From the NCBI RefSeq assembly GCF_000142905.1, contig NW_013657675.1:518180-582179 (forward strand): a DNA stretch of 64,000 nt, in the 5' to 3' direction. The notes under the pieces were generated by a model. It worked only from the letters and a program-made list of their open reading frames with translations, searched no databases and was not told where the DNA came from. Within the stretch, counting starts at the first letter, position 1. Each line of letters begins with the position of its first letter. The DNA comes from Thecamonas trahens ATCC 50062. Taxonomy: Eukaryota > Apusozoa > Apusomonadida > Apusomonadidae. Positions 31,192 through 41,776 of this stretch are shown here, one piece after another. The translations under genes were made by a program, and so were the position numbers.

Positions 31192-33309
31192 CTACTGAAA
31201 GAGATCGTCGAGAAAGTCAAAGCCAGCCTCGTTGCCTTCTCCTGTCGTCGGCCCGGCATCGTCGCCGCCTTCTGTCGCCGGCCCGGCATCGTCGCCGACT
31301 TCTGTCGCCGGCCTCGCCTCGGAAGCCGCGGCAGATCCTGTAGCCAGCGATTTGGACCGCTTGGGCGCCGAGTGGCCGGCCGAGGCCGAATCGTCACGCT
31401 TGCGCTTGAGACTTGCCGGCTCGGAGCTGGCGTCCGACGAGGCACCGTCCTCATCGCCGTTGTTGTTGTCGTCATCGGTGGTTGTGCTCTCGTCGTCGTC
31501 GTCGCTGAGGTCATCGAGGTCTTGCTGCAGGGCCTGCAGATCCTCTGCCGTCAAGCCAGGCGTGTCCGACTCCGAGTCCGGCGGCGGCTCGCGGCGGTTA
31601 GCCTCGGTAACGAGGGTGGGGATGGTGCCAAGAGGGTAGTGCGACTCGTTCTGGCGGCAATAGTACTTGACTGAGGAGCGGAGCCAGTCGAGATGGACGA
31701 TGTATTTGCCAACCATTGACTGGGCCTTGAGGACCTTGGAGGTGGGCCGGGCAGCAACAACGTGAGTGACATCGTTGGTGACGTCGAGATGGATGCGGGC
31801 GCCAAACTCGGCCGCGAGGGCAACCATCGGATGCTCGTCGTACTTTTCGTGCGCCGGAATGACGCCGGAGAAGCAGATACGAACGCCGTCAAGGACTGCG
31901 AGCTTGAGATTGGGAAGGATGATTTTGGCGTCAGGGGTGGCGTCGTCAGCGCCAGCCTCTGCGCGGGCGTGTTCGATGAAGAACCTGCGGTGGGCCTCGG
32001 AGAGAACCTTCTGTATGTTCTCAAGCTGACGGAGGTCATGGCGGAGCTTGCGGACCGACGGGGCTTGCTGCGCGGGGATGCCCGGCAGCGGGCGGAAGAC
32101 AAAGCGCTCCAGCTCGCCCTTGGGCGGCGTGGCCATCTCGATGCCGAGCGGGGCGAGGACGGCGACCGAGGCCGCGGCTGCTTGGGCGGCCTTGGCGTCG
32201 CGCGAGGCCTTGGCCTCGGCCGCCGTCGGTGCTGATGGCCCAGCGCCCGACTCGTTGGCAAGCACCGTGGTGTTGGCAAAGTTGTTGACGCCAGCCATGT
32301 ACACAAAGTACCGGTACGGCGCAACCTGGAGCAGGTTGGCAGCATTGGCGGCCCAAACCGCCGGTGAGTCGTCCAGAATAAGAACCAGCGAGTCGCCAAA
32401 CGGAAACAGGCGCGAGAGCGACTTGAAGATCTGGTTGTCCTCCTTGAACGAATCGTCAAGGTCGTCGCGCGAAACGATGCGCGACGAAAAGAGCGTCTGG
32501 TCCGGGTCCAGAATGTTGGCGATGCGCTCGGCGTACGGCCTGTTGCCGGCAGTGAAGATGTGAAGCTCAAAGAGCTCGTTCATGTCGCGGAGAAACTTGA
32601 GGAGGCCCGGCCGAAGCTTGACAAAGTAGTTGGCCGCGCCGCCCATCTGGAACCGCAGCACAACGTTGGGCGCGTCGATGGGCGGCAGGTCAGCCAGCGC
32701 TCCCTTGTCGCACTCAGGCGCAGACATGGCCTCAAAGTCCAGCACCACAGTACCCGCAATGGCAGCAGCGCGATCATCAGTGGTAGCGTGGACAAGGGTG
32801 AGGTCGAGGTCGAGAACAAGAACCATTTTGCGAGCGGCGATGAGCCGAGCCTCCTGCCGGACAGCCATGGCCTTGGCCACACCCTGCGAGACCACCAGAT
32901 CCTTGGCATCATGAGTGACCGACATCATGCTTGACGGTGGGTCGGCTCCGTCGTCGTCGTCGTCGACCATGACGTCATCAGGCATGTGATAGCGGGCAGA
33001 GAGAGCAGCGAGCGAGCTCATGTCGACGCCGCAGACAGCACAGAGGCCATGAAACTGAATAGCGTGCGCACAGACAGCGAGAGTAGCCACAGCAGAGCCC
33101 TTTGACAACACGGATGACGGAGCCGTGACGTCGAAGGAGAGCAACTTGCCAGAAGCATGCGCATAGACAGGAAAGGTGGAGCCATTGGAGGCGAGGACCA
33201 TAGTGGCCACTGGCTGTCCCCGTACCACAAGCTCCCCCACAAGCTCCTCTGCCAGGGTGACCACACGACCAGCAGACGGCACCACAATGCCTTCTTCTTC
33301 TACGCTCAT
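31192..33309 (-). CDS. CTDP1: FCP1-type RNA polymerase II CTD phosphatase
   Basis: 705 residues, single exon, ATG at 33309. The N-terminus carries a biotinyl/lipoyl-like beta fold (VVTLAEELVGELVVRGQPVA) as in metazoan and plant FCP1. The HAD-type catalytic motif is LDLDLTLVH (DxDxT at about 166). FCPH-family blocks follow: PGLLKFLRDMNELFELHIFT and LILDDSPAVW. A BRCT domain lies at about 473-570, with the conserved Trp in HLDWLRSS. The tail is acidic with Ser/Asp runs and KRKRDD, similar to the TFIIF-binding acidic end of human FCP1. FCP1 recycles polymerase II by removing phosphate from the CTD. An insertion rich in Ala lies between the phosphatase and the BRCT domain. Confidence 0.94.
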   Translation of the reverse strand: MSVEEEGIVVPSAGRVVTLAEELVGELVVRGQPVATMVLASNGSTFPVYAHASGKLLSFDVTAPSSVLSKGSAVATLAVCAHAIQFHGLCAVCGVDMSSLAALSARYHMPDDVMVDDDDDGADPPSSMMSVTHDAKDLVVSQGVAKAMAVRQEARLIAARKMVLVLDLDLTLVHATTDDRAAAIAGTVVLDFEAMSAPECDKGALADLPPIDAPNVVLRFQMGGAANYFVKLRPGLLKFLRDMNELFELHIFTAGNRPYAERIANILDPDQTLFSSRIVSRDDLDDSFKEDNQIFKSLSRLFPFGDSLVLILDDSPAVWAANAANLLQVAPYRYFVYMAGVNNFANTTVLANESGAGPSAPTAAEAKASRDAKAAQAAAASVAVLAPLGIEMATPPKGELERFVFRPLPGIPAQQAPSVRKLRHDLRQLENIQKVLSEAHRRFFIEHARAEAGADDATPDAKIILPNLKLAVLDGVRICFSGVIPAHEKYDEHPMVALAAEFGARIHLDVTNDVTHVVAARPTSKVLKAQSMVGKYIVHLDWLRSSVKYYCRQNESHYPLGTIPTLVTEANRREPPPDSESDTPGLTAEDLQALQQDLDDLSDDDDESTTTDDDNNNGDEDGASSDASSEPASLKRKRDDSASAGHSAPKRSKSLATGSAAASEARPATEVGDDAGPATEGGDDAGPTTGEGNEAGFDFLDDLFQ

Positions 33310-33576
33310 GATGGGATGGTGAGGGTTGAGGAGGATTCGAGTGGTGTGGTTGGCGGGCGTGGATACGTTGTGGCCAGGGCGAGGTCAGGGAGGGACGGGT
33401 AGTTGTAGGGGGGTGGCAAGAAGTGCCAGTTGGTGTCGCGCTGTCGTGGCGAGTCAATGAGCTACACTGCGGATGACGACAGACGGTAAGTAGTATTTGT
33501 TTACCGTCAGAGGCCGGATCGTCGTCTACTCAACGAGCAAAGGGGCACAAATAGCCTCGTATTGGCATCGGCAGCC

Positions 33577-34755
33577 CTACATCCGTGGAGAGGCTGTCAA
33601 GGGTGAGGCGGGCGGCGGTTCGGCCCGTGGTGTGAACCGCAGTGTGCTGCCACTATCGGACGACGACGGCGATCGACCAGTGGCGTGGAAGCGATAGGCC
33701 TCCGCAAGGAGCCAGGCTGGGACGAGGCCGCTCGGTTCGACGGTATCGGCGAGTGCGTCGGGCGAGAGTAGCGGGTAGCGGACGGCCTCGAGAAGGCCGG
33801 CCGCCTGGGTCGCGGCTTCGGTGTCGAGCGTGGCGGGGTAGCCCGGAAGGTTGGCAGCAATCCAGGCGGCGAGCGCAGAGAAGACGGTCAGCTCGTCAAC
33901 AACAAGCGCAGTGTCGGCGGCGAGAGCCGCCACAACCTGATACGGCAGGCTGGCGAAAGACGGGTGGCCCAGAAAGGCGCACGAGAAAGATGGATCCAGC
34001 GCAAACTGCGCCATCCGCTCGACCACGGTGGCGTTGCCGAACCGAAGCCCGGCGGTCCACATGACGGCGGCCGTCTCGACCGTCACCTCTTCGGCCACAA
34101 ACAGTTCGCCGAGCTCAACAAGGAGCGGCACCTGGTAGCGGATCCCAAACTCGATGAAGTCCACCACCCAACCTGCGTCCATCTCGGTCACCCGGCCGGT
34201 GTACATGTAGGTGAGTGCAGCACGAACAGCAGCCTCGGCGAGGCCTGAGATCGGCACAAGAATCTTGGTAGTGACCCCGGCACGGCGCTCGTCTACAATG
34301 ATAGCGCGCAGGACAGGAGAGTGGGCAGCCAGCAGCGCCGCGTGTGCATCGATCTCGACCACGTCGGCCGTGGTGGTAGCAGTGGCAGTCTCGGTTGGCG
34401 ACGCCTCTAGCTCGTCGATGGCATTGTCGCCGCCAGCATGGTCACACTCACCACCATTGCCGCCGTCGATGCGTGTAGCCGGCTCCGCTTCAGACTTGCT
34501 CGCCGCCAGAAACTCGTCCAGCAAGGCAGCGCCATCGGCATCAGGCTCGGCAAACGGATCCGTATCAACCAACAGCGTCACATCAGCCAGTTCTGCGGCG
34601 GTCATCAGCGCAAGCATGTTCAGCTCGTAGATGGAGGGCATGCTCCCGTCGGCCATGGCAGCCGCATCGGCGTGTCCCAGCGCTGCCGTCGTCGAGCTCT
34701 CTGGTGCGTTCAGAGCCGCCAGTCGTACAGACAAGCTCTCCTCGTCGGTCGCCAT
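33577..34755 (-). CDS. BTB-BACK domain protein with acidic insertion in the BTB domain
   Basis: 392 residues from the ATG at 34755. A BTB fold begins ELADVTLLVDTDPF, is interrupted by roughly 50 acidic, low-complexity residues, and resumes with AHAALLAAHSPVLRAI and ALTYMYTGRV. A BACK-like helical domain follows (VETAAVMWTAGLRFGN, FSALAAWIAANLPGY). No Kelch repeats are present. BTB-BACK proteins usually dimerise and act as Cullin-3 substrate adaptors; that role is inferred. The same frame stays open upstream to 35562 but its codons there are low-complexity and overlap another gene, so I start at 34755. Confidence 0.85.
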   Translation of the reverse strand: MATDEESLSVRLAALNAPESSTTAALGHADAAAMADGSMPSIYELNMLALMTAAELADVTLLVDTDPFAEPDADGAALLDEFLAASKSEAEPATRIDGGNGGECDHAGGDNAIDELEASPTETATATTTADVVEIDAHAALLAAHSPVLRAIIVDERRAGVTTKILVPISGLAEAAVRAALTYMYTGRVTEMDAGWVVDFIEFGIRYQVPLLVELGELFVAEEVTVETAAVMWTAGLRFGNATVVERMAQFALDPSFSCAFLGHPSFASLPYQVVAALAADTALVVDELTVFSALAAWIAANLPGYPATLDTEAATQAAGLLEAVRYPLLSPDALADTVEPSGLVPAWLLAEAYRFHATGRSPSSSDSGSTLRFTPRAEPPPASPLTASPRM

Positions 34756-35230
34756 ATAGTGCACGTGTGGTTGTGGTTGTGAGGGTGAGTCGAGTTGGGT
34801 GAAAGAAGGAATGAGCGAGGGTGGCGTGGGCCCAGCGTCGGCGCTGTCCGAGCCACTGCCATGTGCCACAGCCTGCGACAGCACTTGGATCAATGGTTCT
34901 GGACTGGGGAGAATAGAGGGAGGAGAGGCGATCGGAGGCAACGAAAGGTTGTACAAAGCGTGCGTGGGTGGATGGGGAGAGAGAAAGCTGGATGATGGAC
35001 GGAGCATGGTCGACTTGGTCAGCTTGAAGTGTGATGGGTGTGAGGGAGGATGGCGGAACAGATTGAAGCATGCGACACGATGGAGAGGTAGGTATCGGTT
35101 TGTATGAGTGTACGAGTGTGTGTGTATATGTGTGTGTGCGTCTGACATGTACCTGTGACGTTGGCATGCGTCACATAGTGCGATCGGGTGTGTGCAGCAG
35201 TTTGCTGTGTGATCGGTTGTGTGTGGTGGG

Positions 35231-36965
35231 ATGTGCTGTTGGCTGGAGAGTGCCGGCGAGGCAACGGTCACAGCCGCGGCCACGGCCAGAGCCACCTCAA
35301 CCACAAACGTCGACACAGCCCACTTCAGCCGCGTAGCTGCTGGCCCATACGGTGGCCCATACGGTTCTTCATGGGAAAGGGTAGAGGTAGCAGCAGTGGT
35401 AGCAGTCGTGGTCTCCGTGGAAGACCCGGCTGGTCGTCGACATGGCGGTGGCACTGGCGGTGGCACTGGCGGTGGCGGTGATGGTACTGCGTCCGGAGCC
35501 GGTGGCCATACCCGCCTACAGGGTCGTGGCAAGCCCGGATCGGTGTACTCGGCAAGACTCAATTATGGCCTGTATGCCACAACCTTTGGTGTCGGTGATA
35601 TTCCAAGCAGTGTACGTGGTAGATGTGGTGGAGAGCGGTGAAGAGGTGGTGGGGAGGGCGGCGATGGACTCATGGGCGGTCATCATGATGTGCGTCTCGC
35701 GGTGTGGTTATCTCGCTCGATGGCTGATGGCTGCCGATGTTGCTCCTTCCGGTGGTGCGTGAGAGAAACAGGCGCTTGCGGCCAAGAGAGAGGTCAAGGC
35801 CATGATCCACAAGGATATCCTGGAGCGACACAAGCCCAAGTGGAACATCTCGACGCAAGGACCCTCGAAGCGGGTGCTGAAGCATCAGATTCTGCAGTAC
35901 AATTCGCTGAAGCAACCGTACAACTTTCGAGCCGAGAAGCTGCCGGCCAAGGTTCCGCTGCAGTTCCCGCTAGCCTACGACAAGTTCCACTTTGATGAGC
36001 GCCGTTTGTACACCCGGCCGGCGGCTGCGCGGCGGCAGACGGCAGAGCAGGGTATCGATGGTAGCGGTGGTGGTCGCGGCGTGGAGAGTGGCTCGCGGGC
36101 GTCGCTGGGAAACTCGGCCGGGCCAGTGTCGGCGGGTGGGAGCCAGCCGTCGACGCCGCATGTCGACATCTTTCTCGGTGACTATGACCCGTCGCTGGCC
36201 ACGGTAGGGCCGGACTCGCCAGACTCGGCCGGTGAGAAGCAGGCGCGCGATCAGAGTAGGGCGTCGGCCAGCGAACGGGCACTGCAGGCTCGCAACTCGG
36301 TTGATGACTTGCAAGGCGAGGACGCGAGTGAGGGCAGACAGAGCAGGCGGGTGCGGCTGGCGACGACAGTCAACATGTCACGCGACGAAGTGCTCGCCAC
36401 ACGGGTGGTCAACACGCGAACGGAGATCCCGACAGCGCCGACGCTGTCGGGCGACAAGCCCGAGTGGGACGTGACGACGTCGCCGGACCGCAAGGCGCTG
36501 AAGGCGCAGGCACACGCCGAGTGGCGTGCAGTCGAGGCGCGGCGCAAGGCGCTTGCCCGCTCAAGTCGTAGGCATCCAACTCTGATGGAGCGGACGCAGG
36601 CCATCAGCGACCAGGTCCGCCGCGACCAGCAGCGCAAGCAATACGAGCGGCAGCGGCTGCGCGAGCTCTACGGTCCGACCTACGAGCTGGAGACCGACGA
36701 GGAGCGGGTCCGCCGCGCTGCCCGCAAGTCGTTCCGCCCGCGCTTCCGCGCCCGCAACCGTGTCCCGCGCACTAGGGAGTACTTTCATCTCGGCGTCCTT
36801 CAGGACGTCACCATGTACGCAGCCGGGGACGGCGATGATGACTCGGACGCGGAGACCCAGGCGTGGTCGTGCTGCATGGGCGCGCCGTCGACCAAAGGCT
36901 GCGCCTATCGCTACCTCCCGGACAACCGCTCGTATCTCACCTCACTCCCTCGCCTCGACTTTTAG
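35231..36965 (+). CDS. Unknown protein with conserved-looking SARLNYG start and C-terminal WSCC...GC motif
   Basis: The secure exon is 35772-36965, after an acceptor at 35770-35771. It opens ALAAKREVKAMIHKDILERH and ends with WSCCMGAPSTKGCAYRYLP. An upstream exon ending at 35611 (donor GTACGT) joins in phase and contributes SVYSARLNYGLYATTFGVGD. Its 5' end is uncertain: 35231 is the first in-frame ATG, but the stretch to about 35510 is repetitive (Gly-Thr), and an acceptor at about 35520 is possible. The body is basic, with RRxRFRPRFRARNR-like stretches. The C-terminal Trp-Ser-Cys-Cys...Gly-Cys could be a metal site or a palmitoylation motif. I do not recognise the family. Confidence 0.55.
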
Positions 36966-37411
36966 CCACTGGCTGTCACGTGCGGCAGTGAGGAGGGGAA
37001 GCTGTGTCCGCTCACGTCATGAACAGACGCACGCGCTCATCCTTGCGCCCCCCCCCCCTTCGATATCCTTCCAAACAATCACATCGCAAGAACACGAACG
37101 CATATCTAAATGCGTGCAGTGTGTGTGTGTGTGTGTGTGTGTACGTGTGCGTATGCAAGCGCATGCGTTGTATCGTATCGTATCAGTGGCGGTGGCCCCC
37201 TCGCTATGGTTGCGGCCATATTTTTTGCGATGCCTTGAGCGTGCCGCAGCAGAATGGGGCCATCCTCTTCCCCAAGCGGGGAAGAGCAGCAACGCTCGTG
37301 TCTCCCCCCTCCCTCCCTCCCTCCCTCCCTCCCGCTACTGCTGACCCTGACCCTTCCGACTACGGGTAGGCATACCACTTGAGTACCATTCTTTGACCGT
37401 GTGTGGTAAAC
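36966..37411. other. Intergenic region with microsatellites
   Basis: 446 bp between two genes on the same strand. It contains a GT run (about 37124-37145), C-rich and CCCT-repeat tracts (about 37305-37335) and an AT-richer patch (CATATTTTTTGCG at about 37215). It probably carries the PLD promoter. No gene is seen. Confidence 0.5.
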
Positions 37412-38828
37412 ATGGTTATGAACATGTGCTCCCAGGAAGTCTGTGTGGTGGTCATGATGTGCTTGGCAGTGGTGGCTGTCTCTGGCTACAGCAACCCGTG
37501 CAACCAGCAGAAGGGCACGTACAAGGCCACCTTTTCGCCGCTTCCCGTCTCTGCCGACATGTCCATCACGCCCTTCTTCTCCCCCTCGGGCTCAACCCCG
37601 ACCCTGACCAAGATCGTCGAAGATGCCACAGACGTACGTTCCGCCCCGGTCCCATACCCTGCCGCCCTCTGCTGTCCCTCCTCCTCACCCTCTTTATCTA
37701 TCTCTTCATGCTCGGCTGCAGACGGTTACGATTGTGACGCCCAACTGGAAGTCTTGGATCTCGTGTGGTGACTCGTATAACAGCGGGTGCTCGCCGTGGC
37801 AGCTGCGGTACGAGACGTATGATCCGTTGTGGGTGGCGACGCTCAACGCCATCTCGCGTGGGGTCAAGGTCAACGTGCTCTCATCGTACTGCACCGGGCA
37901 GCACGCTCTCAAGCCGGGCCTCATCCTCCCGCTGACCTACCTCAAGCTCGCTGGCGCCAACGTCATCGAGTACCAGACAACGACGTACATGCATGCCAAG
38001 GCGGTGACGGCCGACAACTCGGTCGCAGCTATCTCCTCGATCAACCTCTCCAAGTCGTCCATGTCGGAGAACCGCGAGGCCGGCCTGGTGTTCTCGGGCG
38101 AAGGCGCGGCGCCGGTTGTCGACTTTATCAACAAGGTTCTCGAGCACGATCTCTCGTATGGTGCTTCGTGGCCGCAGTTCTACACCTACAACGCGTCGGA
38201 CATGGAGATCATCCGCGACACCAAGATCTTGAAGATGCCCGAGTACCCCACGCCGCCGACGTGCGCTCCGGAGGTGCCGGCCGACCCGGAGCCGATCACC
38301 GGTCACATGGACGTAACCATCCTCACCCAGCCCGACTACACCTATGAGACATTCACCTCTGCCTGGAACGCGACGACTGACGAGTTTCTCCTCTACATCT
38401 ACGTCATCAACTCGTGGGACTGGTGCCACAATGTCAACGATCTCTACAACCGTGGCGTCGACGTCAAGCTCATGTTCTCCTCCTCACTCGTCGGCAACTA
38501 CCCGATCGCTCTCGAGTGTTACAAGTGGCTCAACGAGAACGGGCTCGACATCCGCCTGACCAAGCCCAAGTGCCTCCCGTTCTGGCATCAGAAGTACTTT
38601 GTCATGGATGGCTCCAAGGTCGCTGTCTCCACCGGGAACCTCGACTCGTACGATGCACCCGACGCCTCGGTCTTCCCTCCGGTCACCGAGTCGGACGGCG
38701 TCCAGGCCTACCGCGGCTTTGCCGCCATCGTCGAGAACCACGATGTCGTCAAGACCTTCACCGACGTCTTCTGGGCCGACTGGGACGCGGGCTTTGACTA
38801 CTACCCCTCGTGGAACTTTAACAACTAA
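37412..38828 (+). CDS. Secreted phospholipase D-superfamily protein (PLD3/4-like)
   Basis: Exons 37412-37633 and 37722-38828 (intron 88 bp, donor GTACGT) give 442 residues. The N-terminus is hydrophobic up to about residue 25, consistent with a signal peptide or signal anchor. Two complete HxKxxxxD motifs are present: HAKAVTAD (His165, Lys167, Asp172) and HQKYFVMD (His363, Lys365, Asp370). Each is followed by an S/N-rich strand (SSINLS and STGNLD). Many cysteines suggest disulfides. This two-HKD, about 450-residue luminal layout resembles PLD3/PLD4 (endolysosomal 5'-3' exonucleases) and their protist relatives more than classical lipid PLDs. Substrate cannot be told from sequence. Confidence 0.88.
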
Positions 38829-39033
38829 CCCACCCGCTCGTACACCTTTAACACGCATCATAACCTAAATCATCGCGTCAGATCTTCCCGTCCGCCCGCG
38901 CCAGCCTGCCCGCCAGCCAGCCTGCCCGCCAGCCAGCCAACCTGCCGTGGCCCGAGTCGGTCACCACCATCGCCACCCACCCACACTCTACACACACACA
39001 CACACTCACACACGCATCTCCACACACACACAC

Positions 39034-39083
39034 CACCACCACCACCACCACCACCACCACCACCACCACCACCACCACCACCA
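39034..39083. repeat. CAC/CCA trinucleotide microsatellite in the MAD1 5' flank
   Basis: About 16 CCA/CAC units lie 30-80 bp before the MAD1 start codon, preceded by a CA run. The likely position is the 5' UTR or core promoter. Confidence 0.8.
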
Positions 39084-39113
39084 CACATACCCCTCCCCTC
39101 CCCCCTCTCCGCC

Positions 39114-41633
39114 ATGTCTACCCGTGCCCTCCGCCCGCTCTCGTCGTCGGCCCGTGGCCCAGTCCGGTCGCGCAAGCGCAAGCTCGGGGCACCGTCCCCA
39201 GGCATGGCGGCTTCACTCTCTGCCTCAACCTCGGCCATGGGTGGTGCCTCTGCTTCTGCTGCTGCTGCTGCTTCTGCTACGTCTTCTTCCTCGACTACGG
39301 CTGCTCGGACTCTGGCGGCTGTCAAGCACGATGTCGATCGCTTTCTCTCCGCGCCAGACTTGCCCGGCCTTGTCGTGGCTGAGCAAGCGCTGCGGTCGAC
39401 TCGGGCAGAGGCTGATGATGACAAGCTTGGACGTGAGGGGCACTCGCTGCCCCTGCCGACTACCCTGCCGCAGGCGTGGAAGCTTATTCAACGGTATGAG
39501 ATGACGGTGGGTACGCTCAAGAAGCAAATCGCCGAGCTCTCGGCTGCCGCCGACCGCATGGCTCGCATGGACGAGCTGGCTGGCTCGCAGGAGCTGGCTG
39601 GTCTCCGGGCTCAGCTAGCGCGGATGGCCACCCGGGTTGAAAAAGCCCGCATGGACGCGAGCGAGGCCCGTGCCGGCGATGGCGACGCACTCAAGCAGGC
39701 GCAGATCGAGATCGAGGATCTGAAGTCGCAGCGCCGCGCGCTGATGGACACGCTGAAGGAGGCCAAGGCTAGCGCGGCCACTGAGGCTGCAGAGGCTGCC
39801 GATGCGGTGGCTGCGGCGCAGGCCCGCGAGTCCAGTCTTGCTGAGCGGGTGGCACAGCTCGAGTCGGAGCTTGCCACCGCCGCCCACGCCGCCGACGCCG
39901 CCAAGCACGATGCCGAGCTCGCTGCGCGTGCGGCTGCCGCTGACAAGGAACTGCTCAACATGCAAATTGAGCAGGTGACTCGCGAGCGGCAAGAGGCCAG
40001 TGCGCGTGCGGCCGAGCTGACGCCAGCGCTTACACGGGTCGCCGAGCTCGAGGCCGAGCTTGAGCGCCTGCGCCTTGCGTCGTCGCGCGACGCCGACGCC
40101 GCCGCTGACGCCGCCACCCTGCAGGCTGAGCTTGCTCGCCTTTCGAACCTGCAGGCCCAGGTTCACGAGCTCGAGCGGACAAACACGGCGCTGGCGGCCA
40201 AGGCCCAGAACACGGCGCTGCTCGAAGAGCGGGTCGAGAGCCTGCAGGCTGCGGCCGGAACCGCCGACGCGCTTCGTGCGGCGCTCGCAGATGCCAAGGC
40301 CGCGGTAGCTAGGCACGATGAAGAGCGTGAGGCCTGGGCAACGCTCCTCCGTGAGCGCGACTTGCTGAGCTCGTTCCCGACGCCCGCAGCCATCGTGGCC
40401 CACCTTGTCGAGCTGCAGGACACGGTGCTCCACCTCAAGTCGTCGTCGTCAACGAGCTCAACCCAGCTCAAGCTGAAGGACACCCACACTGACGCGCTCA
40501 CGGAGCAGCTCATTCACGCCAACCAGCAAGCCGAGATGTACGCTGCGGCACTGGCTGAGGCACAGGCGGCTCTGAAGCGGGCCGAGCGGGCGACTCGAGT
40601 GGCGAGTGCCGAGCGCGACGGATACAAGAACATGCTCGCGGCGTACGAGGACGACGACGGTGAGGCTGCCGAGGACGCGGCGCGCAAGGACGAGTCCAAG
40701 GTTCCCGCGCTCAAGGCCATGGTCTCGGCGCTCGAGACACAGGTTGCCGAGCTCAGCGCCGAGCTTAAGCAGGCGTCGGAAGCACAGCGGACGGCACTCC
40801 GCCGAGCGCAGGTCGCCGAGGCGCAGGCTGACTCGGTCGCGCCGGCACCAGTCCCGATGGACCTCACAGGCAGCTTTGCACCGTCGCGGTCGCCAGTCAA
40901 GGGCGCAGGCGGCGAAGCTGGGTCCGGAACGGTGGCGGCGAGCGAGAGTGAGCTCGCACGAGTCCGTGAGGAGAACCTCGTGCTCAAGGCCGAAAATGAG
41001 AAGCTCGGCGCAGCCCTCCTCAAGGCCGAGACGCTAGCGGCCAAGCTCGAGGCTGCGGTCGGAGCTGGCTCGTTCAACGCCAAGACAACCAAGGTTCTGC
41101 ACTTCAAGTCGAATCCGGCAGCAGCAGCGGCCAAGGCGGCGGCGGCGGCGCAGGAGCGCGAGCTCGACGAGCTCCGTGCGGCCAACAAGGCGCTGAAGGA
41201 GGCGCTGGTACAGCAGCAGAGCGGGGCGGCGTCGCCGATTGCGCCACAGGCGCCGCACATTGCTCAGCTCCGCGAGCGGGTCAACGAGCTCGAGGTGGCG
41301 CTGGCGCAAGCGGCGACCAAGAACACTCGGCTCAAGGAGGTCTTTGCCAAGATGTCGGCCGAGTTCAAGGAGGTGACGTACCTGCTCCTCGGCTTCCAGA
41401 TCGACATGAAGGACCAGGGCCGGTACCGACTTCGGTCGATGTACGCCGAACACAAGGACGACGTGCTGTACTTTGCCAAGTCGGACGAGGGCACGATGCA
41501 CTTGCTAGAGACGCCGTTTGCCGCCTCGCTTGGTGACGAAGTCGATGCCTACCTCCGGCGCTGCCACTCGATCCCTGCCTTTCTCTCGCATGTCACGACC
41601 AAGCTCTTTAACTCGCTCACGGTCCAGCCGTGA
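39114..41633 (+). CDS. MAD1L1: Spindle assembly checkpoint protein MAD1
   Basis: 839 residues, single exon, from ATG 39114 in good context (GCCATG). Most of the protein is alpha-helical coiled coil. Near residue 660 is TKVLHFKSNPAA, which mirrors the human KVLHM...NP block just after the MAD2-interaction region. The end is diagnostic of the MAD1 C-terminal RWD-like domain: KNTRLKEVFAKMSAEFKEV, LLGFQIDMKD, RYRLRSMYAEHKDDV, LLETPF and HSIPAFLSHVT. MAD1 recruits MAD2 to unattached kinetochores and the C-terminal domain binds BUB1. Human MAD1 is 718 residues; the extra length is Ala/Glu-rich coil. It is convergent with the helicase gene (143 bp). Confidence 0.93.
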   Translation: MSTRALRPLSSSARGPVRSRKRKLGAPSPGMAASLSASTSAMGGASASAAAAASATSSSSTTAARTLAAVKHDVDRFLSAPDLPGLVVAEQALRSTRAEADDDKLGREGHSLPLPTTLPQAWKLIQRYEMTVGTLKKQIAELSAAADRMARMDELAGSQELAGLRAQLARMATRVEKARMDASEARAGDGDALKQAQIEIEDLKSQRRALMDTLKEAKASAATEAAEAADAVAAAQARESSLAERVAQLESELATAAHAADAAKHDAELAARAAAADKELLNMQIEQVTRERQEASARAAELTPALTRVAELEAELERLRLASSRDADAAADAATLQAELARLSNLQAQVHELERTNTALAAKAQNTALLEERVESLQAAAGTADALRAALADAKAAVARHDEEREAWATLLRERDLLSSFPTPAAIVAHLVELQDTVLHLKSSSSTSSTQLKLKDTHTDALTEQLIHANQQAEMYAAALAEAQAALKRAERATRVASAERDGYKNMLAAYEDDDGEAAEDAARKDESKVPALKAMVSALETQVAELSAELKQASEAQRTALRRAQVAEAQADSVAPAPVPMDLTGSFAPSRSPVKGAGGEAGSGTVAASESELARVREENLVLKAENEKLGAALLKAETLAAKLEAAVGAGSFNAKTTKVLHFKSNPAAAAAKAAAAAQERELDELRAANKALKEALVQQQSGAASPIAPQAPHIAQLRERVNELEVALAQAATKNTRLKEVFAKMSAEFKEVTYLLLGFQIDMKDQGRYRLRSMYAEHKDDVLYFAKSDEGTMHLLETPFAASLGDEVDAYLRRCHSIPAFLSHVTTKLFNSLTVQP

Positions 41634-41776
41634 CCGCCTGAGCGTACGCCGTGCCCCGCATCGCACCTGCTCACTGCGCGAAAAACGCGAGATGGCCGGC
41701 TGTGCCCGCTGCGGCAGCGGCTTGTGACGCTTGGCGCCGGACTTTGCCCTGCGGAGCTTGGACGCCGCGGACCGCA

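Noticed and set aside
34756-35562. Upstream extension of the BTB-BACK frame
   Set aside because: Low-complexity Pro/His/Thr codons, no conserved motif, and it overlaps the promoter and first exon of the divergent gene.
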